The position numbers and the translations under genes were made by a program. A DNA stretch of 42,290 nucleotides. Origin: Acidobacteriota bacterium. Lineage in GTDB: Bacteria > Acidobacteriota > Thermoanaerobaculia > Multivoradales > JBCCEF01. This document shows positions 8,855-16,928 of the stretch, piece after piece (the first letter of the stretch is position 1; each line of letters opens with the position of its first letter). The DNA is taken from NCBI GenBank assembly GCA_039028635.1, contig JBCCHV010000059.1, positions 1-42,290 on the forward strand, written 5' to 3'. The notes under the pieces were generated by a model that saw only the letters and a list, made by a program, of their open reading frames with translations, searched no databases and was not told where the DNA came from.

Positions 8855-9235
8855 ATGTCCATCGAACCCGGAAGCTTTCCCGCAAATTCGGTCTACGGCG
8901 GCCCCTACCAGTACCCCTCGGATCTCCCCCTCGGCGAATGGAACATGATGGCCAATGGGCGGATCTTTCAGCTCGACCTGCAGAGCATCTCCGGCCTGCA
9001 GGTCCAAGGAACGATCAGCAGTGGCGACTTCCTCAACGGAAAATGGAGCGGTACCACCGGACCGAGCCTGCTCGGCGTGCTCACCTTCGTGCGAGTGACC
9101 CAAATCAAGCAGTACTTCACGGGCTATCTGATGCACCATTCCGAAAGGGACCCGCTGTGGCGCATCGCCGGGACCTACGAGACCAAGGACGGCAGCGGCA
9201 AGGGCTGCTGGTACGCCACCCTGCCGCGCAAATAG
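8855..9235 (+). CDS. Hypothetical 126-aa beta-rich protein
   Basis: I do not recognise this family. The ATG has a strong SD (AGGAG, 8 nt spacing). There is no signal peptide and no transmembrane segment, and only one Cys. The protein is rich in Gly, Trp, Tyr and alternating hydrophobic residues (GEWNMMANGRIFQLDL, LQVQGTI, GKWSGTTG, YFTGYLMHH, WRIAGTYET). That pattern suggests a small antiparallel beta-barrel of lipocalin or avidin-like type, but this is inference from pattern alone. It is monocistronic, divergent from the deacetylase-like gene, and followed by hairpins at 9253-9284. Confidence 0.7.
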   Translation: MSIEPGSFPANSVYGGPYQYPSDLPLGEWNMMANGRIFQLDLQSISGLQVQGTISSGDFLNGKWSGTTGPSLLGVLTFVRVTQIKQYFTGYLMHHSERDPLWRIAGTYETKDGSGKGCWYATLPRK

Positions 9236-9252
9236 CCGCCGGCTATTTCGAG

Positions 9253-9284
9253 GGGGCTCGAAGCCCTGAGACGCCAAGAGCCCC
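9253..9284 (+). terminator. Hairpin(s) after the orphan small gene
   Basis: Two mutually exclusive stems occur: 9254-9258/9262-9266, and 9253-9259/9278-9284 (7 bp perfect, long loop). There is no proper T-run (GATTTA follows). This is a possible 3' end of the gene at 8855-9235. Confidence 0.35.
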
Positions 9285-9292
9285 GATTTAGG

Positions 9293-9405
9293 CCTGCAAA
9301 TGACTTGCAGGTTGCTGAAAAACTCATCAACAACCTGCTTCCGGGCCTCTCGGAAAAAACAGCTAGCAGCGCTGGAAAAGTCGCGAAGCGGACTTTTCAG
9401 CAGCC
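9293..9405. repeat. MITE-like palindromic element
   Basis: A 113-bp segment is built from inverted repeats. CCTGCAA/TTGCAGG (9293-9299/9305-9311) overlaps CAGGTTG/CAACCTG (9308-9314/9331-9337). A hairpin GAAAAGTC/GACTTTTC (9375-9382/9391-9398) follows. The two ends carry related inverted termini: GGTTGCTGAAAAACTC at 9310-9325 and, on the other strand, GGCTGCTGAAAAGTC at 9405-9391. It has no coding capacity. It lies between convergent genes, where small non-autonomous elements often settle. No second copy is visible in this window. Confidence 0.5.
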
Positions 9406-9416
9406 GGCTGGCCCCT

Positions 9417-10199
9417 CTACAAATGGCTGCGGATCGCCCAGAGGTCCGGGTAGAGCGGCCGGAAGAGAGTCTTGCGCAGGTACTCGGCGCCGCTCGAGCC
9501 GCCGGTGCCGGCCTTGGTGCCGATGGTGCGCTCGACCATCTTGACGTGGCGATAGCGCCACTCCTGGATGCCCTCGTCGAGGTCCACCAGACGCTCACAA
9601 ATGGCGCGCAGGGGCGGCTGGTGATGGTAGATCTCGACCAGCGTCGCCTGCAGCTCGGGACTGGGCTCCACCGCCTCGGCGAGGTCGCGATGCAGCAGGC
9701 TCTCCGGAACCGGTTGGCCGTGATGCACCAGAAATCGCAGGAAGGCATCGAAGACCGATGGCTCGGCGAGGCGGGCCTCGAGCCGGCGGCGCCCCTCACT
9801 GCCCTCCGGCTGCCGCGCCGCCAGCCGGGGACCGCGCATGCCGAGGGCGATCTCGACCTCACGGAACTGCCAGGACTGAAAGCCGCTGGCGGACTCGATG
9901 CGAGATCGGAAGGAAAGGAAGGAAACCGGTGTCATGGTCTCCAGGATGTCGACCTGACCGACCATCGTCTTGAGCACCGTCAAGATGCGCTTGAAGGTCG
10001 CCAAGGAGACCGCTCCATCGCCCCGCTCCAGATGAGGACGCAGGTAGTCGATCTCGTGGAGGATCTGCTTGAACCAGAGCTCGTAGACCTGGTGGATGAC
10101 GATAAACAGGACTTCGTCGTGCTCGGGCCCTTCGGAGCGCGGGCTCTGCAGCGCCAATAGCTCATCGATTCGCAGGTATTCGCCGTAGGTCAATGCCAC
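9417..10199 (-). CDS. kynA: Tryptophan 2,3-dioxygenase
   Basis: 260 aa cytosolic heme enzyme converting L-tryptophan and O2 to N-formylkynurenine, the first step of the kynurenine pathway. Family signatures are intact: LTYGEYL, LFIVIHQVYELWFKQ with the active-site His36, FRSRIESASGFQSWQFRE (substrate-binding Arg and Ser), and WRYRHVKMVERTIGTKAGTG with heme ligand His218. The C-terminus PDLWAIRSH is complete. The start is GTG with AGGAG 9 nt upstream. No other kynurenine genes are next to it. It follows the metal regulator on the same strand after 95 bp, so co-transcription is possible but not shown. The aminotransferase at 19495 is too far away to link with confidence. Confidence 0.96.
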   Translation of the reverse strand: MALTYGEYLRIDELLALQSPRSEGPEHDEVLFIVIHQVYELWFKQILHEIDYLRPHLERGDGAVSLATFKRILTVLKTMVGQVDILETMTPVSFLSFRSRIESASGFQSWQFREVEIALGMRGPRLAARQPEGSEGRRRLEARLAEPSVFDAFLRFLVHHGQPVPESLLHRDLAEAVEPSPELQATLVEIYHHQPPLRAICERLVDLDEGIQEWRYRHVKMVERTIGTKAGTGGSSGAEYLRKTLFRPLYPDLWAIRSHL

Positions 10200-10294
10200 C
10201 GTCGTTCACTCCTGCTCTTGGGATGGGTTGTGAAGGGGTTGGCTAGTCGAGGCCCCTCGAACCGGACTGCGAGCCTAGCAGGTCGCCGAGCGGA

Positions 10295-10990
10295 TCAGGG
10301 AGCCATCGCTGCCGGCCCCGGATCGTCCCGCTCCGGAAGGACGAAAATCTTCGAGGCCGCCCGCCAGCCGAGGCTGAGATCTCCGCCGACGGCGAGACGC
10401 AGCTCGACCGTATCGGCCGCTGGATCGCGATGCGCCACCTGCAGCCGGCTGCCGGGCTTGAGACCGCGCCGCTCCACCAGTTGCAGAAACTCCGGACTCT
10501 GGTCGTCGATTCGCACCACCCGCACCGCCTGCGTCGTCGAGCACCCCAGCAGACTGACACCGTCGGGCTCTTCGACCACGCCCTCGGCGTTGGGAATGGG
10601 ATCACCGTGGGGGTCGACGGAGGGATAGCCCAGCATGTGATCCATGCGCTCGATGACGCGGTCCGAGACGACGTGCTCGAGGTGCTCCGCCTCGTCGTGG
10701 ACCTCCGACCAGTCGAGACCGAGGATCTTGACCAGGAAAAGCTCCACCAACCGATGGCGCCGCAGGACATGGGTGGCGAGCTGGCGGCCGGACTCCGTGA
10801 GATGCACTCCACTGTAGGGCTCGTAGGCCACCAGCGAGCTCTGCGCCAGGGTCTTGACCATCGCCGTCGCGGTGCCCGGCGCGACCCGCAAGGAGGCCGC
10901 GATGCGCCCCGTCGTCACCCGGTCGGCGGGGTTCTTCTGCTGCTCGAGCAGAATGCACTTGAGGTAGTCCTCGACCGTACTCGTCGCCAT
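10295..10990 (-). CDS. mntR: DtxR/MntR-family metal-dependent repressor
   Basis: 231 aa from the ATG at 10990 (MATSTVEDYLK, the usual family start; the frame runs further upstream). An N-terminal winged helix-turn-helix spans about 5-65. The metal-sensing dimerisation domain is at about 68-135 (HRLVELFLVKILGLDW, VHDEAEHLEH, DPHGDPIP). A C-terminal FeoA/SH3-like domain follows at about 150-225 (LKPGSRLQVAHRD). Metal ligands of the H-x-E-A-x-x-L-E-H type are present. When metal-loaded, such proteins repress uptake genes. It is divergent from the ABC metal transporter across 88 bp, so that promoter is the obvious target. Manganese rather than iron is inferred from the transporter type. Confidence 0.93.
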   Translation of the reverse strand: MATSTVEDYLKCILLEQQKNPADRVTTGRIAASLRVAPGTATAMVKTLAQSSLVAYEPYSGVHLTESGRQLATHVLRRHRLVELFLVKILGLDWSEVHDEAEHLEHVVSDRVIERMDHMLGYPSVDPHGDPIPNAEGVVEEPDGVSLLGCSTTQAVRVVRIDDQSPEFLQLVERRGLKPGSRLQVAHRDPAADTVELRLAVGGDLSLGWRAASKIFVLPERDDPGPAAMAP

Positions 10991-11043
10991 CCCGACAAGC
11001 CTACTCGATGGTCTCCGCGGTGCCCAGAGAGGATGCCGCGAAG

Positions 11044-11072
11044 TTGACATTTTTACGGTCCTTGACGATAAT
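11044..11072 (+). promoter_or_regulatory. Strong sigma-70 promoter for the metal ABC operon (leaderless)
   Basis: TTGACA (11044-11049) is followed by a 17-nt spacer and GATAAT (11067-11072). The -10 ends 6 nt before the ATG at 11079, so the expected transcription start falls on or next to the start codon. No Shine-Dalgarno is possible. CCTTGA (11060-11065) and TCAAGG (11090-11095) form an inverted repeat across the -10 and start, a plausible DtxR-type operator. Confidence 0.7.
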
Positions 11073-11078
11073 TTTGAT

Positions 11079-12041
11079 ATGCCAAAAAATCAAGGCGCCA
11101 CCGTTGCTCGAATCATCCTGCCGCTCGTCGGCCTGCTCTTCTGGGTTGCCTGCGGCGGGTCTCCGGAGCCCGCCGCCGACGCCAAGCCTCGGATCATCGC
11201 CACCACCGGCATGATCGCCGACATGGCGCAGCGCATCGCCGGCGACGAGGCCCAGGTGGAGGCCCTGATGCAGCCGGGCATCGACCCCCACCTCTTCAAG
11301 GCCAGCGAGAGCGATGTCCGACGCCTCGCCGAAGCCGACCTCATCCTCTACAACGGCCTCCACCTGGAGGGCAAGATGGGTGACGTCCTGAAGAAGATGA
11401 GCCGCTCTCGGCCGGTGGTGGCGGTGGCCGAGGTGATCGCCCCCGATGCGCTTCGCGAGCCCCCCGGCCTGCCCGGCCAGTACGATCCCCACATCTGGTT
11501 CGACATCGTCCTGTGGCGCGCCACCCTGGCGCCGATCCGGCAAGCCCTGAGCGACCTGCTCCCCGACCACGCGACCGCCTTCGAGGCCCGCGCCGCCGCC
11601 CTCGACGGTGAGCTCGCCGCCCTCCACGGCTGGGTCGAGGAGACCCTGGCGCGGCTTCCGGAGGAGCGCCGCATCCTGGTGACGGCCCATGACGCCTTCG
11701 GCTACTTCGGCGCCCGCTACGGCATCGAGGTGATCGGCCTGCAGGGCATCAGCACCCTTTCCGAGGCCGGTCTGCAGGACGTCGAGCGGGTCGTCGACCG
11801 GGTGGTCGAGGAGAAGATCCCCGCCATCTTCGTCGAGTCGAGCGTGCCCCAGCGCTCGATCGAGGCGGTGCAGGCGGCGGTGGCGGCACGCGGCCACCGG
11901 GTGACCATCGGCGGTGCCCTGTTCTCCGATTCGATGGGCCCCGCCGGCACCCCCGAGGGCACCTACCTCGGCATGGTGCGCCACAACGTGGGCACCTTCG
12001 TCGATGCCATGTCCCCGGCGAACCAGGAGGCGACGCCGTGA
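11079..12041 (+). CDS. Metal ABC transporter substrate-binding lipoprotein (TroA/MntA type)
   Basis: 320 aa. A lipoprotein signal peptide ends in the lipobox FWVAC, with Cys25 lipidated. The cluster-9 metal-binding fold has four expected ligands: His71 (DPHLFKAS), His138 (DPHIWFD), His204 ([10 protein letters not shown]) and Asp284 (LFSDSMG). The H/H/H/D set and the phrases [11 protein letters not shown] and GTYLGM match the manganese/iron TroA-MntA branch. The His-rich loop typical of zinc-specific ZnuA is absent. It delivers metal to the permeases encoded downstream. It is the first gene of a four-gene operon, with a GTGA overlap to the ATPase gene. Translation is probably from a leaderless transcript. 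Confidence 0.93.
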   Translation: MPKNQGATVARIILPLVGLLFWVACGGSPEPAADAKPRIIATTGMIADMAQRIAGDEAQVEALMQPGIDPHLFKASESDVRRLAEADLILYNGLHLEGKMGDVLKKMSRSRPVVAVAEVIAPDALREPPGLPGQYDPHIWFDIVLWRATLAPIRQALSDLLPDHATAFEARAAALDGELAALHGWVEETLARLPEERRILVTAHDAFGYFGARYGIEVIGLQGISTLSEAGLQDVERVVDRVVEEKIPAIFVESSVPQRSIEAVQAAVAARGHRVTIGGALFSDSMGPAGTPEGTYLGMVRHNVGTFVDAMSPANQEATP

Positions 12042-12829
12042 GCGAGCCCCGCGATCATCCCCACTCGGACGTCGCCCTCGAGGTCCACGACCTCACCGTC
12101 GCCTATCGCTCCCAGCCGGTGCTCTGGGACATCGACCTCGAGCTGCCGGCCGGTCAGCTGATCGCCATCGTCGGCCCCAACGGCGCCGGCAAGTCGACCC
12201 TGCTGAAGGCCGTTCTGGGGCTGGTACGGCCGATCACCGGCTGGGTTCAGGTCTTCCAGGCACCGTACCGCCAGCGGCGCTCCTGGGTGGGCTATGTGCC
12301 GCAGCGCGAGAGCGTCGACTGGGACTTTCCCACCAGCGCCCTCGACGTCGTCACGATGGGCCTCTACGGCGAGCTCGGTTGGTTCCGCCGGCCCGGCCGC
12401 GCGCAGCGCAAGAAGGCCCTCGAGTGCCTCGCCATGGTCGGCATGGAGGAGTACGCCGACCGCCAGATCAGCCAGCTCTCGGGGGGCCAGCAGCAGCGCG
12501 TCTTCCTGGCCCGGGCACTGGCCCAGGACGCCCGCCTCTACCTGATGGACGAGCCCTTCGCCGGCGTCGACGCCACCACCGAGAAGGCCATCCTCGAGAT
12601 GCTCAAGGAGCTGCGCGATCGCGGCCGCACGGTGGTGGCGGTGCACCACGACCTGCAGACCGTGGCGGAGTACTTCGACCATGTCGTGCTGCTCAACATG
12701 CGCCTGGTGGCCGCCGGGCCGGTGTCCTCGACCTTCACCCAAGAGAACCTGCAGCGCACCTACGGCGGCAAGCTGACAGTGTTGACCCAGGCCGCCGAAG
12801 CCCTCCTCGGCCAGCGCAACGCCCCATGA
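12038..12829 (+). CDS. Metal ABC transporter ATP-binding protein
   Basis: 263 aa cytoplasmic ATPase of the manganese/zinc (MntB/ZnuC) class. Walker A is GPNGAGKST (46-54), followed by a Q-loop ([13 protein letters not shown]), the signature LSGGQQQR (147-154), Walker B LYLMDEP (167-173) and the H-loop in VAVHHDL. The [12 protein letters not shown] stretch after the Q-loop is characteristic of the manganese-type subfamily. The GTG start overlaps the lipoprotein stop (GTGA), and its own stop overlaps the next start (ATGA). This indicates translational coupling with the lipoprotein and permeases. Confidence 0.95.
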   Translation: MSEPRDHPHSDVALEVHDLTVAYRSQPVLWDIDLELPAGQLIAIVGPNGAGKSTLLKAVLGLVRPITGWVQVFQAPYRQRRSWVGYVPQRESVDWDFPTSALDVVTMGLYGELGWFRRPGRAQRKKALECLAMVGMEEYADRQISQLSGGQQQRVFLARALAQDARLYLMDEPFAGVDATTEKAILEMLKELRDRGRTVVAVHHDLQTVAEYFDHVVLLNMRLVAAGPVSSTFTQENLQRTYGGKLTVLTQAAEALLGQRNAP

Positions 12830-14127
12830 GCTTCGAGCTCACCTTCGCGGCCCGCAACGTGCTCCTCGGGGCAGGCCTGCTGGGAGCCCTCGGCGGCACC
12901 CTCGGCAGCTTCGCCTTCCTGCGGCGCCAGAGCCTCCTCGGCGACGCCCTCGCCCACGCCGCCCTCCCCGGGGTCTGTCTCGGCTTCCTGATCTCCGGCG
13001 TCAAGGCACCGCTGCCGCTGTTTCTCGGCGCCCTCGTCGCCGGCCTGCTGGGAGCGCTCTTCATCCTCGCCACCATCCGCCTCACCCGGATCAAGGAGGA
13101 CACCGCCATCGGCATCGTGCTGTCGGTGTTCTTCGGTGCCGGCATCGTGCTCCTGACCCACATTCAGAAGCTGCCGACGGGCAACCAGAGCGGCCTCGAT
13201 CGGTTTCTGTTCGGGCAAGCGGCCACCCTGCTGCCGGAAGACGTCGCCCGCATGAGCTGGCTCGGCGCGGCGGTGCTGGTCACCGTCCTGCTGTTCTACA
13301 AAGAGCTCAAGCTGATGTCCTTCGACGCCGACTTCGGGGCCAGCCTGGGCTTCCCGGTGCGCCGCCTCGAAGTCCTGCTGACGCTGCTCCTGGTGGTGGT
13401 CGTAGTGGTCGGTCTGCAGACCGTCGGCGTGGTGCTGATCGTCGCCACCTTGATCACCCCCGCCGCCGCCGCCCGCCAGTGGACCGAGCGTCTCGGCCGC
13501 ATGATCGGGCTTTCCGCCGCCATCGGCGCCGGCGCCGGTCTGGTCGGCGCCTATGCCAGCGCCACTATTCCGAAGCTGCCGACGGGACCGGCGATCGTGC
13601 TGATCTCGAGCTCGGTGCTGGTGGCATCGCTGCTCTTCGCCCCCAATCGCGGCATCCTGTGGGCGATGCTGCGGGAGCGGCGCCTGACCCGGCGCATTCG
13701 ACGCGAAAACCTGCTCAAAGATCTCTACCGCCTGTGCGAGGACCGCGACGACTGGAACCTGTTGCTGCCGGCGGTGCTACTGATGGGCGTGCGCGGCCAA
13801 TCGGCGCCGCAGCTCGCCCGCAGCGCCCGACCGCTGATCGCCGGCGGTGAGCTCGAGGAGCGCGACGGAGCCTGGCGGCTGACCCCGCGCGGCAAAGCCG
13901 AGGCCGCCCGGGTGGTGCGCAAGCACCGCCTCTGGGAGCTCTACTTGACCCGCAAGCTCGAGCTCGCCAGCGACCACGTCCACCGCGACGCGGAGGCCAT
14001 GGAGCACGTTCTGACGGACCGCGCCGTGGCCGAGCTCGAAGCCCGCCTCGGCTTTCCCGAGACCGACCCCCACGGTCGCCCGATTCCGGCCGCCCCGGAC
14101 CTTGCGGCCGTCGGAGGCCGACCATGA
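12826..14127 (+). CDS. Metal ABC permease fused to a DtxR-like sensor domain
   Basis: 433 aa, starting at the ATG that overlaps the ATPase stop. Residues 1 to about 285 form an ABC-3 family permease with about eight membrane segments ([19 protein letters not shown], the family signature, near 30-50). The remaining ~145 residues are cytoplasmic: a basic linker ([14 protein letters not shown]), a winged helix ([23 protein letters not shown]...[12 protein letters not shown]), then a DtxR-type dimer/metal domain ([40 protein letters not shown]). The sensor motif keeps His and the terminal Glu-His with Asp in place of the usual Glu. I infer metal feedback on transport. Whether the domain still binds DNA is unknown. 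The next permease starts in an ATGA overlap. Confidence 0.92.
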   Translation: MSFELTFAARNVLLGAGLLGALGGTLGSFAFLRRQSLLGDALAHAALPGVCLGFLISGVKAPLPLFLGALVAGLLGALFILATIRLTRIKEDTAIGIVLSVFFGAGIVLLTHIQKLPTGNQSGLDRFLFGQAATLLPEDVARMSWLGAAVLVTVLLFYKELKLMSFDADFGASLGFPVRRLEVLLTLLLVVVVVVGLQTVGVVLIVATLITPAAAARQWTERLGRMIGLSAAIGAGAGLVGAYASATIPKLPTGPAIVLISSSVLVASLLFAPNRGILWAMLRERRLTRRIRRENLLKDLYRLCEDRDDWNLLLPAVLLMGVRGQSAPQLARSARPLIAGGELEERDGAWRLTPRGKAEAARVVRKHRLWELYLTRKLELASDHVHRDAEAMEHVLTDRAVAELEARLGFPETDPHGRPIPAAPDLAAVGGRP

Positions 14128-15239
14128 GCCCGACCCTGGTGATTCTGCTGGTGGGCAGCTGCGTCGCGGCGAGCTGCGCCCTCGTCGGCAGCTTTCTGGT
14201 GCTGCGCAAGATGGCCCTGATGGGCGACGCCATCAGCCACGCCGTCCTGCCCGGCATCGCCATCGCCTTCCTGCTCACCGGCGACCGCTCGCCGCTGCCG
14301 ATGATCATCGGAGCCGGCGCCCTCGGCGTGCTCACCGTCTTCCTGGTCGAGCTCTTCCACCGCAGCGGCCGACTCCAGGAAGACGCCTCCATCGGGGTCG
14401 TCTTTCCAGCGCTGTTCTCGATCGGGGTGATCGTGATCAGCCGATACGCCGCGCAGGTCGATCTCGACCTCGACTGCGTCCTCTACGGCGAGATCGCCTA
14501 CACCCCTTGGGACACCCTCTCTTGGGGTGACCACAATCTCGGACCCAAGGCCCTGTGGGTGAGCGGCGGCACCCTGCTGCTCAACCTCGCGCTGGTCTTC
14601 GGACTCTTCAAGGAGCTCAAGGTCTCGACCTTCGATCCAGAGCTCGGCGCCGCCCTCGGCTTCTCCTCGGTGGCGCTCCACTACATCTTGATGAGCGCCG
14701 TTTCGGTGACCGTGGTGGGAGCCTTCGAGTCGGTGGGAGCGATTCTGGTGGTCGCCATGCTGGTGGTGCCTCCGGCGACCGCTTACCTGCTCACCGACCG
14801 CCTGGCGACGATGATCTGGCTAGGCGCTGCCTTCGGCGTCGCCTCGGCCCTGGGCGGGTACTGGCTGGCGCGCTGGTGGGATGCCTCGATCGCCGGCGCC
14901 ATGGCGACGGTGGCCGGCGCTCTGTTCGTCGGCGCCATGGTGCTGTCGCCGCGTCACGGTCTCCTGGCCCGCGCTCTCGGACGCTGGCGCGGCGCTCGTC
15001 GCATGGATGGTCAGCTGGTGATGCTGCACCTCGAGAAGGGCCGCCATCCTCTGCCCTTGGCGACGCTGGTGCAGCGCTTCGGCTGGCGCCGGACGCGCCT
15101 CGACCGCACCCTCCGGGAGCTCGAGGCGGCGGGCTGGGTACGACGCCAGAAGGGCGGCGTCGCCCTCACCGACGAGGGGGCCGAGGCGCTCGAACGCAGC
15201 GGCCAGGATCGCCTCGCCCATCACCTCTCGCCGGCCTGA
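14124..15239 (+). CDS. Second metal ABC permease with C-terminal winged helix
   Basis: 371 aa. An ABC-3 permease with about eight membrane segments occupies 1 to about 285 (LRKMALMGDAISHAVLPG signature). A ~75-residue cytoplasmic tail follows after a basic linker (RWRGARRMDGQ) and reads as a winged helix-turn-helix (PLATLVQRFGWRRTRLDRTL, GWVRRQKGGVALTDEG). Unlike the partner permease it lacks the DtxR metal/dimer domain. It probably pairs with the first permease to form the channel, as TroC/TroD do. It is the last gene of the operon, and 93 bp separate it from the convergent infC gene. Confidence 0.92.
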   Translation: MSPTLVILLVGSCVAASCALVGSFLVLRKMALMGDAISHAVLPGIAIAFLLTGDRSPLPMIIGAGALGVLTVFLVELFHRSGRLQEDASIGVVFPALFSIGVIVISRYAAQVDLDLDCVLYGEIAYTPWDTLSWGDHNLGPKALWVSGGTLLLNLALVFGLFKELKVSTFDPELGAALGFSSVALHYILMSAVSVTVVGAFESVGAILVVAMLVVPPATAYLLTDRLATMIWLGAAFGVASALGGYWLARWWDASIAGAMATVAGALFVGAMVLSPRHGLLARALGRWRGARRMDGQLVMLHLEKGRHPLPLATLVQRFGWRRTRLDRTLRELEAAGWVRRQKGGVALTDEGAEALERSGQDRLAHHLSPA

Positions 15240-15296
15240 CGCGGCCAACGACGGGCCAGCAAATTCGCTTCGGGAGGGAGGAAGGAAAGGCTGCGA

Positions 15297-15315
15297 GGGC
15301 GCCGGAGAAGCGCCC
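15297..15315 (-). terminator. Possible terminator of infC
   Basis: The stem GGGCGC/GCGCCC (15297-15302/15310-15315) lies 18 nt past the infC stop. On the minus strand a pyrimidine-rich but not pure T stretch follows. This is weak evidence for termination. Confidence 0.35.
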
Positions 15316-15332
15316 GTCTCGGCGGCCAGAGG

Positions 15333-15863
15333 TCAGGCGGTCGGCTGCTCGATGGGGGCCAGGATCATGTTCATGGTCCGACCTTCCATACCGCGGGTGC
15401 GGAACTCCACCGTCCCGACGTCGGCGAGATCCTTGGTCACCTGATCGAGGATGTCGCGACCGAGCTCCGGGCGACGCATCTGCCGGTAGCGGAAGAACAC
15501 CGTCACCTTGACCTTGTTGCCCTTCTCGAGGAACTTGCGGGCGCGCAGGGTCTTGCGATCGCGGTCGTGAACGTCGATGGTCGGTCGGTACTTGACCTCT
15601 TTGATCTCGATGGTGTGCGTCTTGCGGCGCGCTTCACGATCTCGCTTCTGCTTCTCGTAGCGCTCCTTTCCCCAATCGAGGATACGAACGACAGGGGGAT
15701 CCGCATCGGGGCTGACCTCGACGAGATCGAGACCCTTTTCATCGGCTCGGCGGCGGGCGTCGTCGAGATCGACGATGCCGAGCTGGGAGCCATCGCTGTC
15801 GATGAGCCGGATGGGGCTCTTGCGGATCTGGTGATTGACACGGGGTCCTCTGGGCCTGGCGAT
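15333..15863 (-). CDS. infC: Translation initiation factor IF-3 with AUC start
   Basis: 176 aa. Protein order is normal: an N-domain (NHQIRKSPIRLIDSDGSQLG), a linker helix (ERYEKQKRDREARRK) and a C-domain (IEIKEVKYRPTIDVHD, KVKVTVFFRYRQM, GRTMNMILAP). IF-3 binds the 30S subunit and rejects non-AUG starts. In this frame an in-frame TGA (15867-15869) limits the N-terminus. No AUG, GUG or UUG follows before the conserved N-domain. The only fitting start is ATC at 15861-15863, with AGGAG 8 nt upstream. Rare AUU/AUC/AUA starts on infC are a known autoregulatory device. The usual neighbours rpmI and rplT do not follow; the gene stands alone here, convergent with the metal permease. Confidence 0.93.
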   Translation of the reverse strand: MARPRGPRVNHQIRKSPIRLIDSDGSQLGIVDLDDARRRADEKGLDLVEVSPDADPPVVRILDWGKERYEKQKRDREARRKTHTIEIKEVKYRPTIDVHDRDRKTLRARKFLEKGNKVKVTVFFRYRQMRRPELGRDILDQVTKDLADVGTVEFRTRGMEGRTMNMILAPIEQPTA

Positions 15864-15871
15864 TGTTCAGT

Positions 15872-15876
15872 CTCCT
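15872..15876 (-). promoter_or_regulatory. infC: Shine-Dalgarno that fixes the AUC start of infC
   Basis: On the minus strand AGGAG (15876-15872) lies 8 nt before ATC (15863-15861). Together with the in-frame TGA two codons upstream of that ATC, it decides the start. Confidence 0.8.
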
Positions 15877-16027
15877 TTTCCTACGGTTGTCGATTCCCTA
15901 CCGACAAAACGAATAAACCAACCTCGGAGTGACCCTCGGGCCGCTCCCGCTTGGCGCAGGATTCGCTCATCATAGCCAATTCTGGATACGTTGGGCAGGG
16001 ACGTGCTGTATCTCGGTTGCTCCGGAA

Positions 16028-16795
16028 TCAGTAACTCTCCCCGGGCTGGAGAGTGACGACGCGACAATCGGGAGCGTGCTCCGCCACCGCGCGTTCGAAG
16101 GCCTCGGGGGTCCCGGTGAGCAACGGGAAGGTTCCCCAATGGATGGGAATCACGGTGGCGACGCCGAGCAGCGCGCAAGCCCGGGCCGCCGCCTCAGGGC
16201 CCATGGTGAAGCAGTCGCCGATCGGCAACAGAGCGAGCTCCGGGCGATACATCTCGCCGAGCAGGGCCATGTCCGAGAACAGCGCCGTGTCGCCGGCGTG
16301 GTAGAAGCAGAAGCCACCGCTATCGCGCACCATGAAGCCACCGGCGGAGCCACCGTTGATCAGCCGATCACCATCCAGGATGGACGACGAATGATCGGCC
16401 CGCACCATTGTCACTTCCAGATCGAGCACCGAGATCGTGCCGCCGGTGTTCATCGGTGCGCAGCCGCTCACCCCCTGCCCTTCGAGCCACTGGCAGATCT
16501 CCCAGTTGGCCACCACGGCCGCCGGCTCATGGCGCTTCGCCAGCTCGACCCCATCGGCCAGATGGTCGGGATGGCCGTGGGTCACCAACAGGCCGTCGAG
16601 GCGGTCGAAGGGTGACTCGGAATGGGGGCAGGCGGGGTTGCCCATCACCCAGGGATCGATCAACAGGCAGCGCCCATCGGCCAGGGTGGAGGTCACCGTG
16701 GAATGGCCGAGAAAATCGAACCGCGGCCGGCGGTGTGCGTGGCTCAAGGAGAGATTCCGTCCATCAGGGGCGCGATTGTACTCGCAATGACCCAT
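16028..16795 (-). CDS. MBL-fold metal-dependent hydrolase (UPF0173-like)
   Basis: 255 aa. Metallo-beta-lactamase fold with the di-metal motif THGHPDH (72-78), a second His in RADHSSS, an Asp in HAGDTALFSD and a His in IPIHWGTFPLL. It opens with the short strand RFDFLGHS, as in the UPF0173/YtkL family, which acts on unidentified small or phosphorylated substrates in the cytoplasm. The first ~24 residues are unusual for the family and the ATG has no clear SD. A downstream start such as the TTG at about residue 16 is possible. It lies downstream of the ArsR regulator on the same strand, but a strong terminator between them argues against a shared transcript. Confidence 0.88.
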   Translation of the reverse strand: MGHCEYNRAPDGRNLSLSHAHRRPRFDFLGHSTVTSTLADGRCLLIDPWVMGNPACPHSESPFDRLDGLLVTHGHPDHLADGVELAKRHEPAAVVANWEICQWLEGQGVSGCAPMNTGGTISVLDLEVTMVRADHSSSILDGDRLINGGSAGGFMVRDSGGFCFYHAGDTALFSDMALLGEMYRPELALLPIGDCFTMGPEAAARACALLGVATVIPIHWGTFPLLTGTPEAFERAVAEHAPDCRVVTLQPGESY

Positions 16796-16815
16796 CGCCC
16801 GAAAGCGTTGGCCCG

Positions 16816-16847
16816 AAAAACCGAAGACCCGGCACGAGTCCGGGTCT
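16816..16847 (-). terminator. Terminator of the ArsR gene
   Basis: A perfect 8-bp stem AGACCCGG/CCGGGTCT (16825-16832/16840-16847) encloses a 7-nt loop. On the minus strand it is followed, after four bases, by TTTTT (16820-16816). Two further hairpins precede it nearer the gene: 16855-16861/16867-16873 and 16883-16893/16898-16908. The result is a three-hairpin array. Confidence 0.8.
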
Positions 16848-16928
16848 CCGAGAGGCGGGTCGGCAGGACCCGCGCAAGCCCCGACGTATCCCCGAGCGGG
16901 GAGACGTCGAGACGACTGCTGAAACTGC

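Noticed and set aside
11001-11984. Minus-strand open frame of 327 codons over the metal-binding lipoprotein gene
   Set aside because: Repetitive His/Gly/Ala/Val content without motifs; the opposite strand encodes a complete TroA-type protein.
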